Source: a virus. From it: a stretch of 56,913 nucleotides of DNA. Positions within the stretch are counted from its first letter, which is position 1. Each line of letters opens with the position of its first letter. Below the pieces are notes generated by a model. It saw nothing but the letters and a program-made list of their open reading frames with translations, was not told the origin of the DNA and did no database searches. The position numbers and the translations under genes are program-made. Below, piece by piece: positions 37,750 to 46,159 of this stretch. The stretch is taken from positions 1 to 56,913 of IMG/VR virus record IMGVR_UViG_3300043548_000643. One strand, 5' to 3'.

Positions 37750-37956
37750 TTAGTAGGCTGCTAATTTTTCTCCGATATACCAAACGATCGCGGTAAATTT
37801 GTTGTTATTGAATACACCTTCAGGAGCATCATAAGGGTCTAGAACTCCACCCACATCGCCCATCAACTTACCATCAAGGTCTTCAATTATTTCCTTAGCA
37901 AGAATATCTAATTGCTTCTTCTGCTCGTCTGTTAGTTTATAGTTTGATTTTCCCAT
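37750..37956 (-). CDS. Small phage protein
   Basis: 68 residues (LTDEQKKQLDILAKEIIEDL, ending VWYIGEKLAAY). A helical N-terminus and a Gly/Asp loop (GDVGGVLDPYDAPEG). Adjacent to the MKKLY gene by 2 nt. Not recognised. Confidence 0.45.
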   Translation of the reverse strand: MGKSNYKLTDEQKKQLDILAKEIIEDLDGKLMGDVGGVLDPYDAPEGVFNNNKFTAIVWYIGEKLAAY

Positions 37957-37959
37957 GAC

Positions 37960-38367
37960 TTATAAATATCCTGACTTAATTTCCTTGTCGCCCTTGTTAA
38001 AACTAAACCCGTGGCTATAGTAGCCGTTGTGTTTGTTATAGAGATGTAGATAGCGCTCCTGGTTTTTCTTAATCATCCTGAACACAGCGTAATTCTCTTC
38101 GCTCATTTTTTTATCTTCTCGCAATTCGAGAAAGAACTTTGGGTCAAATACCCAGCCTTCTAGTTCTTTGTTTATATGCACTGTTGTGCTGCTCTCTTCT
38201 AATCCCACCACACACTCGGCTGGCGGAGCAGGATTAGTGCTGATGAGCCAACCAAAATCTTCACAGCAGTTAGACCCATAGTCAAAACCTACTACAAGGT
38301 TATTTTCATCTACGAAGTTTATCTTTGAGGCACTCCATCCTAGCCCTGTTGACGGAAAGTATTTCAT
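37960..38367 (-). CDS. Unknown protein, 135 residues
   Basis: Predicted mainly beta, with VVGFDYGSNCCEDFGWLIST and GWVFDPKFFLELRED. This pattern resembles phage proteins that start by describing a metal or ligand site (DYGSNCCE), but no family is confidently named. It overlaps the upstream gene by 4 nt. Confidence 0.45.
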   Translation of the reverse strand: MKYFPSTGLGWSASKINFVDENNLVVGFDYGSNCCEDFGWLISTNPAPPAECVVGLEESSTTVHINKELEGWVFDPKFFLELREDKKMSEENYAVFRMIKKNQERYLHLYNKHNGYYSHGFSFNKGDKEIKSGYL

Positions 38368-39086
38368 ACTTTGCTTTGTGCTTGCTTGACGGCTATGTAT
38401 TTTTTCAAAAGGTTATCGTCGTTAGCTATCGCACTCATAGTCTCCGGCGAGTACCAATCCACACCGGTTCCATCTATTTTAATGGTGTATTCGTTACCGT
38501 CTTCATCAACTATTAATTGTCCCGCAAATGCGTGTTTGTTTTCCGGCTGCTTTTGCATAGATTGCTTGAGATAGTAACGAACCTGGAAGCTGAACACACT
38601 CTTGCTGTGTTTCTTTGCTTTGTCGTTTTCTATCCAAGCGTATTCGACCATATCATTCTTAGAGCTGATAACAACCACTTCAATCCCTGCTCCGTCACAG
38701 CTGGTCCATACCTGTCCAGGTTTGATCTCATCTTCTTTTAACCATTTCTTGTACTCGTCACTCATCTTGACTGATTTACCCTCTTTTTTAACCAGGTATT
38801 CTTCAATCTGTACAGGTGCCAACAATTCGATTTTCACAATATCGTCGTCTGTGTCGTATAGAAACATAGCATCTCCATGTATTTCTACCTCTCTATTATT
38901 TTCTTCACGGAACTTGAGACAGTACTCATTTCCGCCATCAGCCCACCCCAAATACATAAACTCGTGTTCATCTTCTCCGGTTAAGCCGTCTAGCAATGGG
39001 CACAATATTATTCCATTATCGACCCTGAGTACTTCTGCCTTTTGTTCGAGAAGCCTGAAAGCTTCCTGTAGAGTTATCTTTTTCAT
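38364..39086 (-). CDS. Unknown protein with two similar beta domains
   Basis: 240 residues. The first part (LQEAFRLLEQKAEVLRVDNG ... HEFMYLGWADGGNEYCLKF) and the part from ~115 (DEIKPGQVWTSCDGAGIEVV) look like small beta-barrel-type domains. The second half has an Asp/Gly-rich DEDGNEYTIKIDGTGV. Coupled by one-base overlap to the upstream gene. Confidence 0.45.
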   Translation of the reverse strand: MKKITLQEAFRLLEQKAEVLRVDNGIILCPLLDGLTGEDEHEFMYLGWADGGNEYCLKFREENNREVEIHGDAMFLYDTDDDIVKIELLAPVQIEEYLVKKEGKSVKMSDEYKKWLKEDEIKPGQVWTSCDGAGIEVVVISSKNDMVEYAWIENDKAKKHSKSVFSFQVRYYLKQSMQKQPENKHAFAGQLIVDEDGNEYTIKIDGTGVDWYSPETMSAIANDDNLLKKYIAVKQAQSKV

Positions 39087-39364
39087 TAACTTTCTAATTC
39101 TATATATGCTCCACGTTGTTCGAGCTCTGCGAGTTTTTCATCTACTTGATATCTTAGTGCAGTCTCATCCGAGTCTAGTGAAGACATCACTTCGTCAAAC
39201 CAGGATTTAAACCTATCCACACTAATTAGGGTATGGTCGTTATCGCCCCAACTGAAGGGCGCGTCGTCGCTAATCAGGTCAAATATCCAAGTTCTCCACT
39301 CTTCAGGGAAAAGCTGACCCATTGGGTATGCTTCAAACTTTATAGTCTCTAGCTTTATTTTCAT
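39086..39364 (-). CDS. Unknown small protein
   Basis: 92 residues, acidic, Trp/Phe-containing first half (EWRTWIFDLISDDAPFSWGD) and a helical C-terminus (ALRYQVDEKLAELEQRGAYI). Stop and start share a base with both neighbours. Confidence 0.45.
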   Translation of the reverse strand: MKIKLETIKFEAYPMGQLFPEEWRTWIFDLISDDAPFSWGDNDHTLISVDRFKSWFDEVMSSLDSDETALRYQVDEKLAELEQRGAYIELES

Positions 39365-39624
39365 TAGGGGTATTTGATTAATCTGACGTTATTTTGAATG
39401 CTGCGCAGTTCATCCATACAGTCAAGAAGCTTAGCCTGTACTGAGGCGATAACTTCGTGTTCTGTCACCGGATACATGTTAAGCACGTCATCTGCAGCAC
39501 TTATTAGAGCTCGGCTCCACTCTAAACGTTCTTTGACACATGATGTTTCCAGAGTTAGAGAGCAGCTGTCTCCTCTGACTGTGATCTCTGCGCTAGCCTG
39601 GTTAGCGCTTACGTTGATTTCCAT
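39364..39624 (-). CDS. Unknown small protein
   Basis: 86 residues with beta N-terminus (MEINVSANQASAEITVRGD) and helical remainder (RALISAADDVLNMYP). No family recognised. Confidence 0.45.
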   Translation of the reverse strand: MEINVSANQASAEITVRGDSCSLTLETSCVKERLEWSRALISAADDVLNMYPVTEHEVIASVQAKLLDCMDELRSIQNNVRLIKYP

Positions 39625-39626
39625 AC

Positions 39627-39914
39627 TTACAGCTCGTTACCGTTACTGAAGAAATTTGCTAGCTGGGAGGTTTTAGCTTCCTCAAACTCTATTTTCTTCA
39701 TAACAGGTCTAAACATCTTCAAGGTTTCAAACACAACAATATTGCTCTCTATATCTTGAATCTCATAATTATCAGATATGTATTTTTGACAATCCTCTAG
39801 AGACGAGTGTAAGCTGACGTGTCCGTCGTTTATTTCGTATACGACATACTTGAAGCTAAGAGGGTCGGCTTTAATTTTGTCAGATAGCTTGAAGCTTTTG
39901 GTTTCTGTTTTCAT
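39627..39914 (-). CDS. Unknown small protein
   Basis: 95 residues; strand-helix pattern YVVYEINDGHVSLHSSLEDCQKY is loosely like the family A domain but too divergent to assign. Ends with FFSNGNEL. Confidence 0.4.
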   Translation of the reverse strand: MKTETKSFKLSDKIKADPLSFKYVVYEINDGHVSLHSSLEDCQKYISDNYEIQDIESNIVVFETLKMFRPVMKKIEFEEAKTSQLANFFSNGNEL

Positions 39915-39916
39915 AT

Positions 39917-40285
39917 TTATTCTGTTGGTCGAGGTCTAGGATTACCTGCAGTTATTTCTCTTTCTGGTCCACAAGCATCGAACAAAGGCCAAAGAGATTG
40001 CGCTGTAGTTGGATAAGTTGGATAAGATGCTCCTTGCGGACGCATTTTTCGCTTTCTTGCGCAGAACAAATAACTTGCCCAGGCGTCAAAAGTCCCAACA
40101 TCTTTAATAGACTTCTCGAATAAATCTACGTCTTCCTGACTTTCAATATCTTCAGCGTCTGCGCAACCCCAAAAGAATAGGTCATTACAGAGTACATAAA
40201 AATCCAAGTCTTGATTCCAAAGAATGTCTGATTGCAGATCGTTAGCTGCTACCAGCTTTAATAGGTTAATTTTGTATTGTTCCAT
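39917..40285 (-). CDS. Conserved phage protein (CADAE / MRPQGASYP family)
   Basis: The start was set at ATG 40285 (MEQYKINLLKLVAAND), giving 122 residues. Recognisable phage motifs are FFWGCADAEDIESQED, LFCARKRKMRPQGASYP and PLFDACGPERE with GNP at the end. The family is widespread in phages; function unknown. Confidence 0.7.
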   Translation of the reverse strand: MEQYKINLLKLVAANDLQSDILWNQDLDFYVLCNDLFFWGCADAEDIESQEDVDLFEKSIKDVGTFDAWASYLFCARKRKMRPQGASYPTYPTTAQSLWPLFDACGPEREITAGNPRPRPTE

Positions 40286-40514
40286 ATGTAAATATACCAA
40301 CTTCTTCCTCTGTGACGTGTAGAATAACTGCTACGCTTATTGGATATTCTAGCCTAAAAAGCTCTTTGATTTTGCTCTCAGCATCTTTTCTAGAATAGTA
40401 CCTGGCAGGTCTGCTGTAGCTATCACTGTAAGTCCATTGTTCTTGTGAGAGGTCGGTAAGTCTGACTACGTAATAGTCTTCCTTATCTCTTAATTTATTT
40501 GATTGTGTTTCCAT
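40266..40514 (-). CDS. YxVEY-domain protein, single domain (family A)
   Basis: 82 residues. EDYYVVRLTDLSQEQWTYSD, YYSRKDAESKIKEL and PISVAVILHVTEEE make a minimal family A domain. Unlike the 30-32 kb copies it has no second domain. Confidence 0.5.
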   Translation of the reverse strand: METQSNKLRDKEDYYVVRLTDLSQEQWTYSDSYSRPARYYSRKDAESKIKELFRLEYPISVAVILHVTEEEVGIFTYGTIQN

Positions 40515-40520
40515 ATCGGT

Positions 40521-40655
40521 TTAAAGAAAACGCTCACATATAAATTCACCAAACACGGCTCCAGCTATACAGCTCAAGAACACTGTAATAAACGAAACCA
40601 CAAAAAGTGTAGTGAATAACACAATATCAATCGCCAAATCTAGCTCGTTTTCCAT
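40521..40655 (-). CDS. 44-residue membrane miniprotein
   Basis: ATG 40655 to TAA 40521 fills the gap exactly. Two hydrophobic stretches (LAIDIVLFTTLFVVSFITVF and CIAGAVFGEFICERFL) suggest one or two membrane helices. Starts 2 nt after the upstream stop. Confidence 0.5.
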   Translation of the reverse strand: MENELDLAIDIVLFTTLFVVSFITVFLSCIAGAVFGEFICERFL

Positions 40656-40657
40656 AA

Positions 40658-41110
40658 CTACAGTTTAGTTGTGTTGCGCCAATCTTCCCAATTTTTAGGA
40701 GTAAACCAACAAATCAGGCCATATTTTGTGTTGTTGAAAAACTCGTAGTTGTACTCATAACCTTCTTTAAAAGCATTCTTTTTTGCTGTTGTGAGTGAGA
40801 TACTAATCCACGGAGTGATGTATTGCTCTTTAGATTTGTTCGTCTCTTCAATCAGCTTCTCTAGCTCAGGAAACTCAAAAGAGGCTGTTACAACGTTATA
40901 GTTTTTGCGTTTAACGGGGGCAACATACCCGCCATAGCTCGAGTGCGCTATGTCAACACGCTTAAATTTAAAGAACTCGGCGTTACCAGCATTCGTCCAA
41001 TCTAGTTGCACAGATATGAATCCATTCGTGTGCTTGCTGATCTTTGGCTTTAGAAACTTAATCTGGAACCTCTGTTCGTATTCTTTAAGGTTGCTGAAAA
41101 TAACTTTCAT
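40658..41110 (-). CDS. Unknown protein, 150 residues
   Basis: The start at ATG 41110 (MKVIFSNLKEYEQRFQIKF) overlaps the upstream stop as ATGA. Predicted beta-rich with many aromatic and Lys residues (FKFKRVDIAHSSYGGYVAPV). No family recognised. Confidence 0.5.
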   Translation of the reverse strand: MKVIFSNLKEYEQRFQIKFLKPKISKHTNGFISVQLDWTNAGNAEFFKFKRVDIAHSSYGGYVAPVKRKNYNVVTASFEFPELEKLIEETNKSKEQYITPWISISLTTAKKNAFKEGYEYNYEFFNNTKYGLICWFTPKNWEDWRNTTKL

Positions 41111-41310
41111 ATGTGTAGGTGTACGAGGCAATGTTGTAGTAGTAGTTCTGCGTTGAAGTTTCTACTGAGATATTGTCTCCATATCTCAGGCACGCTAAAA
41201 GGCCTTTTTATATGTGCTAGCTCTTCTTTGATTTGCTTCTGATCTTCTAGGTAGGTTTTGAGGCTATCTAGTATTTCTAACCCTTCCTTTGGTATTCTTT
41301 CAGCTTCCAT
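41107..41310 (-). CDS. Small helical protein
   Basis: The ATG at 41310 was preferred over an upstream TTG, giving 67 residues. Helical, charged N-terminus (EAERIPKEGLEILDSLKTYL). It overlaps both neighbours. Not recognised. Confidence 0.4.
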   Translation of the reverse strand: MEAERIPKEGLEILDSLKTYLEDQKQIKEELAHIKRPFSVPEIWRQYLSRNFNAELLLQHCLVHLHI

Positions 41311-41608
41311 GAACAATTATGTTTGTTAGATCTCCGAGAGATTCTAGCATAATAGACCCTGTCAGGAGTCCTGCTGGTTGTTGTTCTTTGTCGTGCTCCC
41401 AGAAAGTGATCTTTTGTGTTGTGTGTAGAAATTTATCCACATACACCCACATCGTCACTTCGTCTACACTAATACGATAATCAGGGTTGTCTTTATGGCT
41501 TACTGTTTTCCCAGTATAAGCCACTGTTAAACTTCCAACGATCTCGTGCATAGCCTCATCAAGCCTTTCTTGCAAGTGGGCATGCAACGGCATTATTTTA
41601 ATCTCCAT
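41300..41608 (-). CDS. Unknown small protein
   Basis: 102 residues; helix at N-terminus (LHAHLQERLDEAMHEIVG) then strands (YRISVDEVTMWVYVDKFL). Overlaps the CAAGCLI gene upstream by 11 nt. Confidence 0.45.
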   Translation of the reverse strand: MEIKIMPLHAHLQERLDEAMHEIVGSLTVAYTGKTVSHKDNPDYRISVDEVTMWVYVDKFLHTTQKITFWEHDKEQQPAGLLTGSIMLESLGDLTNIIVHGS

Positions 41609-41969
41609 AATTTTGACCTAACACGTCTGTGGATAGGTTGTGTAACGCTGCCAGAGTACCTAGTCTTGATCGCCATTCCTCTACAGGGTCGACATCGTGA
41701 ATGTCTTGAAGCGCTCCAATGAGTAGCGAATGCTTGGGAGTAACGTCAGCTTCATGAATCAAGTCATCCCAGCAAGTGTCTTCCATCTCCATAAAGTACT
41801 CATCTTCACTGATAAGACAACCCGCCGCACATCTAAGTCCTCCCTCTCCGTAATAAGCACAGTTACCCTGCCGAGATAGACTTTTGGCTCCTTGTGTTAA
41901 TAGGTGCTTTGCCACATGATCAAAGACTTCTTGAGCCGTTGCTTTTGGTAATGTTGTTAGCGTGAGCAT
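41598..41969 (-). CDS. CAAGCLI family phage protein
   Basis: 123 residues: LTTLPKATAQEVFDHVAKHL, then LRCAAGCLISEDEYFME, and ALQDIHDVDPVEEWRSRLGT. Same family as at 13556, 34986, 35345 and 50288; the N-terminal ATAQEVFD is closest to the 35 kb pair. Confidence 0.7.
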   Translation of the reverse strand: MLTLTTLPKATAQEVFDHVAKHLLTQGAKSLSRQGNCAYYGEGGLRCAAGCLISEDEYFMEMEDTCWDDLIHEADVTPKHSLLIGALQDIHDVDPVEEWRSRLGTLAALHNLSTDVLGQNYGD

Positions 41970-42166
41970 ATTAATGTTTCTAGATATTTGATGTATTGAT
42001 TGGTTATCTCCCCACCGAAAGGGTCTTTGGCCAAATCCCGCTGCAGAGTATTAATCACTAGCTGAACTGCTTCTTTGCTATAGAAGTCAGGAAGAGCCAC
42101 TGCAGAGAGAAATGCGTCGTAGATCTTTGACGCATCAAGTGTTAGTTCGTCGATTACATTATTCAT
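41957..42166 (-). CDS. Small helical protein
   Basis: 69 residues, helical (DASKIYDAFLSAVALPDFYS, LVINTLQRDLAKDP). Overlaps both neighbours by 8-13 nt. Not recognised. Confidence 0.45.
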   Translation of the reverse strand: MNNVIDELTLDASKIYDAFLSAVALPDFYSKEAVQLVINTLQRDLAKDPFGGEITNQYIKYLETLICSR

Positions 42167-42395
42167 AGTCGTGAATTACCGCGAGCACTTCAATTACTTC
42201 AAGTTTAGTGGTTGTCTCTCTAGCAACCACACTGATGAGTGTATAGTTGTTGGTGATGTTCTTCTGAAGTTTCCTGGCTACACGCAAAGCCTCTTCTTCT
42301 GTTTCATAATAGGTGTCGCACCATACATCCTTGCGATCAAGGCCTTCGCTAACCTCTACGAACCATTCTTTCTTTGTTGTCGTATTTGTCGTCAT
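42159..42395 (-). CDS. YxVEY-domain protein, single domain (family A)
   Basis: 78 residues: KKEWFVEVSEGLDRKDVWCD, TEEEALRVARKL and TLISVVARETTTKLEVIEV. Minimal family A domain. Confidence 0.5.
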   Translation of the reverse strand: MTTNTTTKKEWFVEVSEGLDRKDVWCDTYYETEEEALRVARKLQKNITNNYTLISVVARETTTKLEVIEVLAVIHDYE

Positions 42396-42400
42396 ACTGT

Positions 42401-42604
42401 TTAGTTTTGATAGCTTGAGCGCATTCCGTTATTCCATTTAAAGATAGGTCTCCCATTACTATCTGCCTCGTAATGGGCAGCTCCTGCGTCTATAGCTTCA
42501 CTGTGGATAACCTTACAGTGGCCTTCTCCTATGGCTAGCCCCAGCACAATTCCAACGATTGCTCCAAAGATACATCCCGCAATAACTTCAAATGTGTCGT
42601 GCAT
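42401..42604 (-). CDS. Small membrane protein
   Basis: 67 residues with a Gly-rich membrane helix (VIAGCIFGAIVGIVLGLAIG, about 7-26) and a soluble tail with aromatic/Arg residues. Not recognised. Confidence 0.5.
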   Translation of the reverse strand: MHDTFEVIAGCIFGAIVGIVLGLAIGEGHCKVIHSEAIDAGAAHYEADSNGRPIFKWNNGMRSSYQN

Positions 42605-42624
42605 ATTATTTATTTTGTTAAAGG

Positions 42625-42852
42625 TTAAACTACCAGCGCTACGAAGTCTTTTTGATATGCTTCGTGTATTTCTTCTCTTAATTCTTTTGATGCAAACTCA
42701 TGAGTAAATATTGGTCGACCTAGCCGCTTCTCTACATCCTCGTGAAAGTCTGCAAAGTCGCAGGCGAGTACTCCTGTGTATCCTGTAATGATAAGCCCTT
42801 GCTCTCTCGTGAGTTTAGGTACGGTGTCAGTCTTTGTTTCAGTGCTTTCCAT
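42625..42852 (-). CDS. Conserved phage protein (GRPIFTHEFA type, DUF7736-like)
   Basis: 75 residues with LTREQGLIITGYTGVLACDF and VEKRLGRPIFTHEFASKELR. Similar small proteins occur in many phages (DUF7736-like by memory). Function unknown. Confidence 0.6.
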   Translation of the reverse strand: MESTETKTDTVPKLTREQGLIITGYTGVLACDFADFHEDVEKRLGRPIFTHEFASKELREEIHEAYQKDFVALVV

Positions 42853-43108
42853 AAGGTCTAGTGATGTCTTTTGTGGTTGCTGGAACCTCTAGTAGATTCC
42901 AGAAGTGTTTGTTTATGTTTTTCTCAATCTCTTTTTCAGAGAGCTCGCCGTCTCCGCAACGGTGAGCATAGCTCCAATTGTCTGCGTTTTTCAGCAATGC
43001 TTTGATCCCTGCATCACTGCTACAGATCATGAATAGGTTGATTTGATGCAGAAACCTTTCATACATCTCAACCTTTTGTCGCAGTGTCGGCTTTTTGTTT
43101 TTGTTCAT
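42839..43108 (-). CDS. Conserved phage protein (NADNWSYAHR type)
   Basis: 89 residues with KVEMYERFLHQINLFMICSS, ALLKNADNWSYAHRCGDGEL and NKHFWNLLEVP. This signature recurs in phage genomes. No known role. Confidence 0.6.
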   Translation of the reverse strand: MNKNKKPTLRQKVEMYERFLHQINLFMICSSDAGIKALLKNADNWSYAHRCGDGELSEKEIEKNINKHFWNLLEVPATTKDITRPYGKH

Positions 43109-43431
43109 TTTTCGAACTCTTTCTTCAACTTTTCATAGAGAGCTTTGCGCTCTGTTTTAGCTTTAATTCTTCTTTGCTTTTCTTTTTCACGCTTCAGCTT
43201 TTCGTGCTTCTCTTCTTCAGCTACCCGTTTCTCATATTCGTCATCTGTCTCTTCTCGGTGCTGAGTCAATTCAAACTCGTAGTCGCTACCAAAAAATACA
43301 TCTGTCCAACCAGAGAGTTTATATGCCTGAAACACACCGATTAGGTTGTCAATTTTCCCGTTCAGTTTATTAAGGACAACCGTTGGCCCCACCTTCATAA
43401 GTTGCTGTTTCTCTGATTTATTCTTTTTCAT
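43105..43431 (-). CDS. Lys/Glu-rich protein
   Basis: 108 residues; small N-terminal domain and a long charged helix (KRVAEEEKHEKLKREKEKQR). Probably a single alpha-helix or coiled coil. 4-nt overlap with next gene. Confidence 0.45.
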   Translation of the reverse strand: MKKNKSEKQQLMKVGPTVVLNKLNGKIDNLIGVFQAYKLSGWTDVFFGSDYEFELTQHREETDDEYEKRVAEEEKHEKLKREKEKQRRIKAKTERKALYEKLKKEFEK

Positions 43432-43657
43432 TTTTCTTTCTTATGTATACGTCGAAAAAATCATCTGTTTTGCAATCATAACCTGCATGTTTACACGCTT
43501 GCTCAATATCTACCTGGCACAAGCAAGCGTTAGGGGAAACATCACTGTATCCTTCGGCAAGAGGCAGATCTTCTACTTTTACAGAGAATATTTCTGCTAG
43601 CTCTTTAGGAGATTCGATAGTTTGTCTTGTGTCGGTATTATAGATTTCTACACACAT
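43418..43657 (-). CDS. Small Cys-containing protein
   Basis: 79 residues with PNACLCQVDIEQACKHAGYD. The Cys residues may bind metal, but spacing fits no known ribbon. Overlaps both neighbours. Confidence 0.4.
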   Translation of the reverse strand: MCVEIYNTDTRQTIESPKELAEIFSVKVEDLPLAEGYSDVSPNACLCQVDIEQACKHAGYDCKTDDFFDVYIRKKNEKE

Positions 43658-44019
43658 AACTTATCCTTTTCAAAAATATTGCCGATGACAGTGTAAGTGT
43701 GTTCACTACTCAAACCTATCGCCCAATCTTTGTCTAGGGTACTTACGAGCCTAAAGCCTGTGCCCTCGCTGTCGATAACGTACTGTACTTCATATGTATC
43801 ACCATAGCCCTCGACTAGCAAGAGATCGCCTTCATAGATTTCGTTACCTTTCTTATCTTTTAAACCTGTGAATTGTTGAAAGATAGCTTCTTTGTAAAGA
43901 TCTTTCTCCCAATTACGAATGTAAGCATGCAACGTGCCTTCTTTTGGATATACTAATCCATCATCTCCAAACAACTTGCTACAATGCTTAATGTAAACCC
44001 TGAACTTAATTGTTCTCAT
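43648..44019 (-). CDS. YopX family phage protein
   Basis: 123 residues. The YopX pattern is clear: TIKFRVYIKHCSKLFG, IFQQFTGLKDKKGNEIYEGD and YTVIGNIFE. YopX proteins are common in phages and adopt a beta-barrel; role unknown. A second copy is at 45086-45424. Confidence 0.75.
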   Translation of the reverse strand: MRTIKFRVYIKHCSKLFGDDGLVYPKEGTLHAYIRNWEKDLYKEAIFQQFTGLKDKKGNEIYEGDLLLVEGYGDTYEVQYVIDSEGTGFRLVSTLDKDWAIGLSSEHTYTVIGNIFEKDKLCV

Positions 44020-44020
44020 C

Positions 44021-44674
44021 TTATCTAGGATCTCCAGGGAATTTTTCTAGTTTTTCAGTGTCTGCCAATTGATTTGCTAAATCAGCAACAGTATTGATGG
44101 CTAACGCCAGATCTCTCGCTTTCTGAAGTATCATATCGTCACGCCGCATGAACTCTTCAGCCATTTCTTTTGAACACCAACGCTCTAGTGTCAGATCATG
44201 TATCCTAGTGCAGTGTGCGTTGAACCATGCCTTGAGTTTAGCCATATCCCATTCTTTTTTTGAAACGAGACTGAAGGCTTCCTGTGGGCTATAGTCTACA
44301 TATTTAACTTCCAACCCAAGCATTTTACAGAATCTCGCTCGAGACAGTCCATCTACATTGAAACCTAACCCATGCTCACCGTCATACCCACTCATTCCAT
44401 AATGAGCTATGTTGCACAGTGTACTAGGATATATACCATAGTCTCCTCCCTTATAGCCACTCATATACCCGTGAGACGTAGCAGCTCTAGTCACTTTAAG
44501 CATATCTCCAAGTCTCACATTCTCGGCTGGCCCGAATGCCAACTCTTCGTAAGCTCCTCTCCAGCTATCGAAATCAGCGAAGCCATGTTTAACAGTCTGG
44601 TCTTCGCCGTATTTATTAATAGCCTCAACGAGTAAAGCTGTTACTTCTGACAATTGTAATTTTTTAAAGTTCAT
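44021..44674 (-). CDS. Conserved phage protein (GYKGGDY type)
   Basis: 217 residues. DFDSWRGAYEELAFGPAENV, LKVTRAATSHGYMSGYKGGD and VDYSPQEAFSL are recurrent in phage genomes. Probably one compact domain with a helical C-terminus (ARDLALAINTVADLANQL). Function unknown. Confidence 0.6.
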   Translation of the reverse strand: MNFKKLQLSEVTALLVEAINKYGEDQTVKHGFADFDSWRGAYEELAFGPAENVRLGDMLKVTRAATSHGYMSGYKGGDYGIYPSTLCNIAHYGMSGYDGEHGLGFNVDGLSRARFCKMLGLEVKYVDYSPQEAFSLVSKKEWDMAKLKAWFNAHCTRIHDLTLERWCSKEMAEEFMRRDDMILQKARDLALAINTVADLANQLADTEKLEKFPGDPR

Positions 44675-44856
44675 GATTTTTTGACGATATTTATGAAGAG
44701 ATTTATGAAGGCAAAAGCTATAAGTCCAATTACGAATACTCCGAATCCTAACTGTACACCGTACGCTAGATCTGGATGATCTTTAATAAATTGAGCATTC
44801 CGCTCATCCATCATTTGTTCAGACTTGCTTTTATAAACTATAATAGACTCATTCAT
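44671..44856 (-). CDS. Small membrane protein
   Basis: 61 residues: charged helix (SKSEQMMDERNAQFIKDHPD) then a membrane helix (LGFGVFVIGLIAFAFINLFI) and short basic C-terminus. 4-nt overlap with the next gene. Confidence 0.5.
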   Translation of the reverse strand: MNESIIVYKSKSEQMMDERNAQFIKDHPDLAYGVQLGFGVFVIGLIAFAFINLFINIVKKS

Positions 44857-44867
44857 ATTGAATTTGT

Positions 44868-45089
44868 TTATTTGCGGTTACACGGGTTGGTGATCACTTT
44901 GACTGTTCTAGTCTCTGTCATATAGATCTGCACTGAGAACCCTCCCTCTCTAAACTGCTCAGCGACTTTCTCGGCCTGCTCTAGAGTATCCATACGTCCT
45001 TCCCCTATAGAAAACGCATGGTATCTAAACCATTTATCTGCTCCTTTAGCAAGATACTCAATATAGTAATATTTACCTAGAACGCTCAT
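44868..45089 (-). CDS. YxVEY-domain protein, single domain (family A)
   Basis: 73 residues: KYYYIEYLAKGADKWFRYHA, MDTLEQAEKVAEQF and SVQIYMTETRTVKVIT. It overlaps the YopX gene upstream by 4 nt. Confidence 0.5.
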   Translation of the reverse strand: MSVLGKYYYIEYLAKGADKWFRYHAFSIGEGRMDTLEQAEKVAEQFREGGFSVQIYMTETRTVKVITNPCNRK

Positions 45090-45424
45090 CTCTGAAACCT
45101 TTCTGGTGTTTCGTGAATGTTGCCGATGACTTCTAGCTTATCTCTGTAATACGCTAGGGCTTGATGATCTCCGTCTATGTTTTCAACTTGGTAGCCTGAA
45201 TACTCTAGAGAGTAGCTTACAACATAGATATAAGCTGTACCTCGTCTCTTCACAATGTCGCCTTCATAGATTTCAATACCGTGGATGTCAGTGGAACCGA
45301 TATATTGCTGTACCGGATAATCTTTTTGATCTAGGTACCGATCTGAAAGGTCGAAATCATCAAGTCCGAAATAGGCGAATTTTCCTATATCTGGAATATA
45401 TACTCTGAATTTAAGTGTTCTCAT
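45086..45424 (-). CDS. YopX family phage protein, second copy
   Basis: 112 residues: TLKFRVYIPDIGKFAYFGLD, QQYIGSTDIHGIEIYEGDIV and LEVIGNIHETPE. Same fold as 43648-44019 but well diverged. Confidence 0.75.
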   Translation of the reverse strand: MRTLKFRVYIPDIGKFAYFGLDDFDLSDRYLDQKDYPVQQYIGSTDIHGIEIYEGDIVKRRGTAYIYVVSYSLEYSGYQVENIDGDHQALAYYRDKLEVIGNIHETPERFQR

Positions 45425-45830
45425 TGTTCTCCTCCTGCTTGTCTAGCTCTTCAGATTCTTTAATTCGCCTCAAGACCTCCATGAATGCTTCTGCTTTGTA
45501 TCTGCTAGGAATGTGAAACGTATCGTAGGTATACCCTTGGAGAATATTTTTATACACAAACCAGAACACTTCTCCATACTTGAAGTGCATCAAACACTCT
45601 TCGGCTTTGTGCATAGCGTCGAGACTACTCACATAGTCTGGAACTTTGACATACACTGAAAAGCTGTTAGGTCTAGCGTCAACTATAGACGCAGTCAACA
45701 TATAGCAGTCTAGCCCTGTACCCTCAGCTTCAACTCGTAAATCTACATTTTTATACCCACAAAATTCAGCAATCGCCTTGTTGATCTCGTTTTTTATTTG
45801 TTCTGCTAGTGGTCCTGTTGAGTATTCCAT
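45411..45830 (-). CDS. ABA-sandwich family phage protein
   Basis: 139 residues with the family landmarks: NKAIAEFCGYKN at the start, VPDYVSSLDAMHKAEECL in the middle and KAEAFMEVLRRIKE at the end. Part of a six-copy set at 45.4-48.9 kb. Confidence 0.6.
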   Translation of the reverse strand: MEYSTGPLAEQIKNEINKAIAEFCGYKNVDLRVEAEGTGLDCYMLTASIVDARPNSFSVYVKVPDYVSSLDAMHKAEECLMHFKYGEVFWFVYKNILQGYTYDTFHIPSRYKAEAFMEVLRRIKESEELDKQEENNENT

Positions 45831-46159
45831 TTTCCTAATGTTTTTAAGAATGCTTCTGCTTTTTGACGGGCGGTGGCTGTGAGTAGCTCATCATAATGAT
45901 GACTCTTTGATATACGTGCTGCGTAATCATAAATCAGCACGCCTTTAATTGTTCTAATTACCTTCTCTGCTTCATGCATAGCATCGAGGCTGTTCACATA
46001 ATCTGGCACTCTCTTCCAAACAGCTTCACCTCCATGATGTTCAGCTTCATACCATAAACAAACACCCTCAGGATCAAATTTACCTCTACGAGTGCCTCTT
46101 TTCACTGGAAGGTTAAACACGACTTCTGCGATCTTTTGATTAATTTCAAGGTCAGTCAT
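45806..46159 (-). CDS. ABA-sandwich family phage protein
   Basis: 117 residues: EINQKIAEVVFNLPVKRG, VPDYVNSLDAMHEAEKVI and ARQKAEAFLKTLGKWN. Overlaps the next gene by 25 nt. Confidence 0.65.
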   Translation of the reverse strand: MTDLEINQKIAEVVFNLPVKRGTRRGKFDPEGVCLWYEAEHHGGEAVWKRVPDYVNSLDAMHEAEKVIRTIKGVLIYDYAARISKSHHYDELLTATARQKAEAFLKTLGKWNTQQDH